64,000 nucleotides of DNA from Syngnathus acus (Eukaryota > Chordata > Actinopteri > Syngnathiformes > Syngnathidae): positions 2,217,501-2,281,500 of the forward strand of contig NC_051103.1 of NCBI RefSeq assembly GCF_901709675.1, read 5' to 3'. Of this stretch, positions 63,446 through 64,000 are shown in pieces. The position numbers were made by a program, and so were the translations under genes. Within the stretch, counting starts at the first letter, position 1. Every line of letters begins with the position of its first letter. Below the pieces are notes generated by a model, which was not told where the DNA came from, ran no database searches, and worked only from the letters and a program-made list of their open reading frames with translations.

Positions 63446-64000
63446 CTGAATGAAAGTGGGACAGAAAATGATATACATATATTTTTTTCTTTGATTGGGA
63501 GTAAAGTGGGGGCTGGCTTGACTGAGTGGAGCCCAGCCTGAACGTCACCTGCTTCATCATTTCTGTGCATAATCCTTCTAAAAAAAAAAAAAAAAAAAAA
63601 GCAGTAAAACAAAAATAGCCAAGCGTTAATTATGTGCTAAAACCGTGCAGCTCTTTTCCGACACCTCACTAATCACATTCAATCGAGGGCGGCGCTCGAA
63701 CATTCAATTAGTTGGCGAGGCCTTATGCTGCAGTCGAGGAAGGTCGAAAGTCGGATTTATCCCGCTCGGATTTTACCAGTTCCGAAAGCGTTGGAGGCGA
63801 ATGTTGATTTCGATAGATTGTTTGGTTTTCTCATTTATCACAACACAAGTTGTGTCCAACAAACCTTCTTCACAATGTCCTTAATTAAAGATATATATTT
63901 AATTAATTTCACCAAATAACTTCATCGGGGGGGGGGGGATGACATCCAATTATTCTCCTGAGGCTTTGATTTGATCTGAAAAGGTCGCAGGCAGAAGAGG
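63446..64000. other. kcnma1: kcnma1 intron reaching the right window edge
   Basis: No coding exon after the acceptor at 63446. Contains a poly-A tract at about 63581-63600 and a poly-G run at about 63927-63937. Confidence 0.6.

Overview
This is a gene-containing piece of a teleost fish nuclear genome. The recognisable proteins are vertebrate, with short GT-AG introns, CpG-containing exons, long CA/TG/AG/GGAA microsatellites and fish-type hAT, PIF/Harbinger-like, LINE and Ty3/gypsy remnants. The species cannot be named from the sequence. Exons were joined by eye from splice signals and reading phase.

Host genes, all on the minus strand, left to right: baiap2 (IRSp53; 1.4-7.0 kb, with interior IMD exons missing), chmp6 (ESCRT-III subunit; 31.6-33.2 kb, complete), abca5 (lipid-type ABCA transporter; 35.2-43.3 kb, complete), asb3 (ankyrin/SOCS-box E3 substrate receptor; 44.6-47.3 kb, complete, 520 codons) and kcnma1 (BK channel; 47.8 kb to beyond the right edge, from the region before S1 to the C-terminus). 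In human, BAIAP2 and CHMP6 are close neighbours; here about 24 kb of repeat-rich DNA separates them.

That island (about 7.9-31.0 kb) is the unusual part. Its core is a large inverted duplication, with arms at about 11.76-18.87 kb and 21.85-27.70 kb around a 3-kb spacer. The right arm carries a complete plus-strand gene for a predicted type II membrane fibrinogen-related lectin (FIBCD1-like) with a tandem-repeat coiled-coil stalk. The left arm keeps only the last exon of that gene. This orphan exon has changed far more than the DNA around it, and nearly all its changes alter amino acids in the ligand-pocket half of the domain. The left arm is also interrupted by a PIF/Harbinger-like (ISL2EU-type) transposon with a SWIM/PHD partner gene and by a BED-type hAT derivative.

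The whole island is bracketed by 225-bp Ty3/gypsy LTRs. The outermost two share the same 5-bp flank (ggagt) and differ at one site, while a third LTR inside differs more. This suggests that LTR-LTR recombination placed the lectin block inside an older insertion.

The kcnma1 segment shows its alternative-splicing architecture directly: a pair of mutually exclusive 92-nt exons, a 33-nt cassette at the STREX position, an 84-nt cassette before the calcium bowl, and one unexplained 78-nt exon-like sequence.
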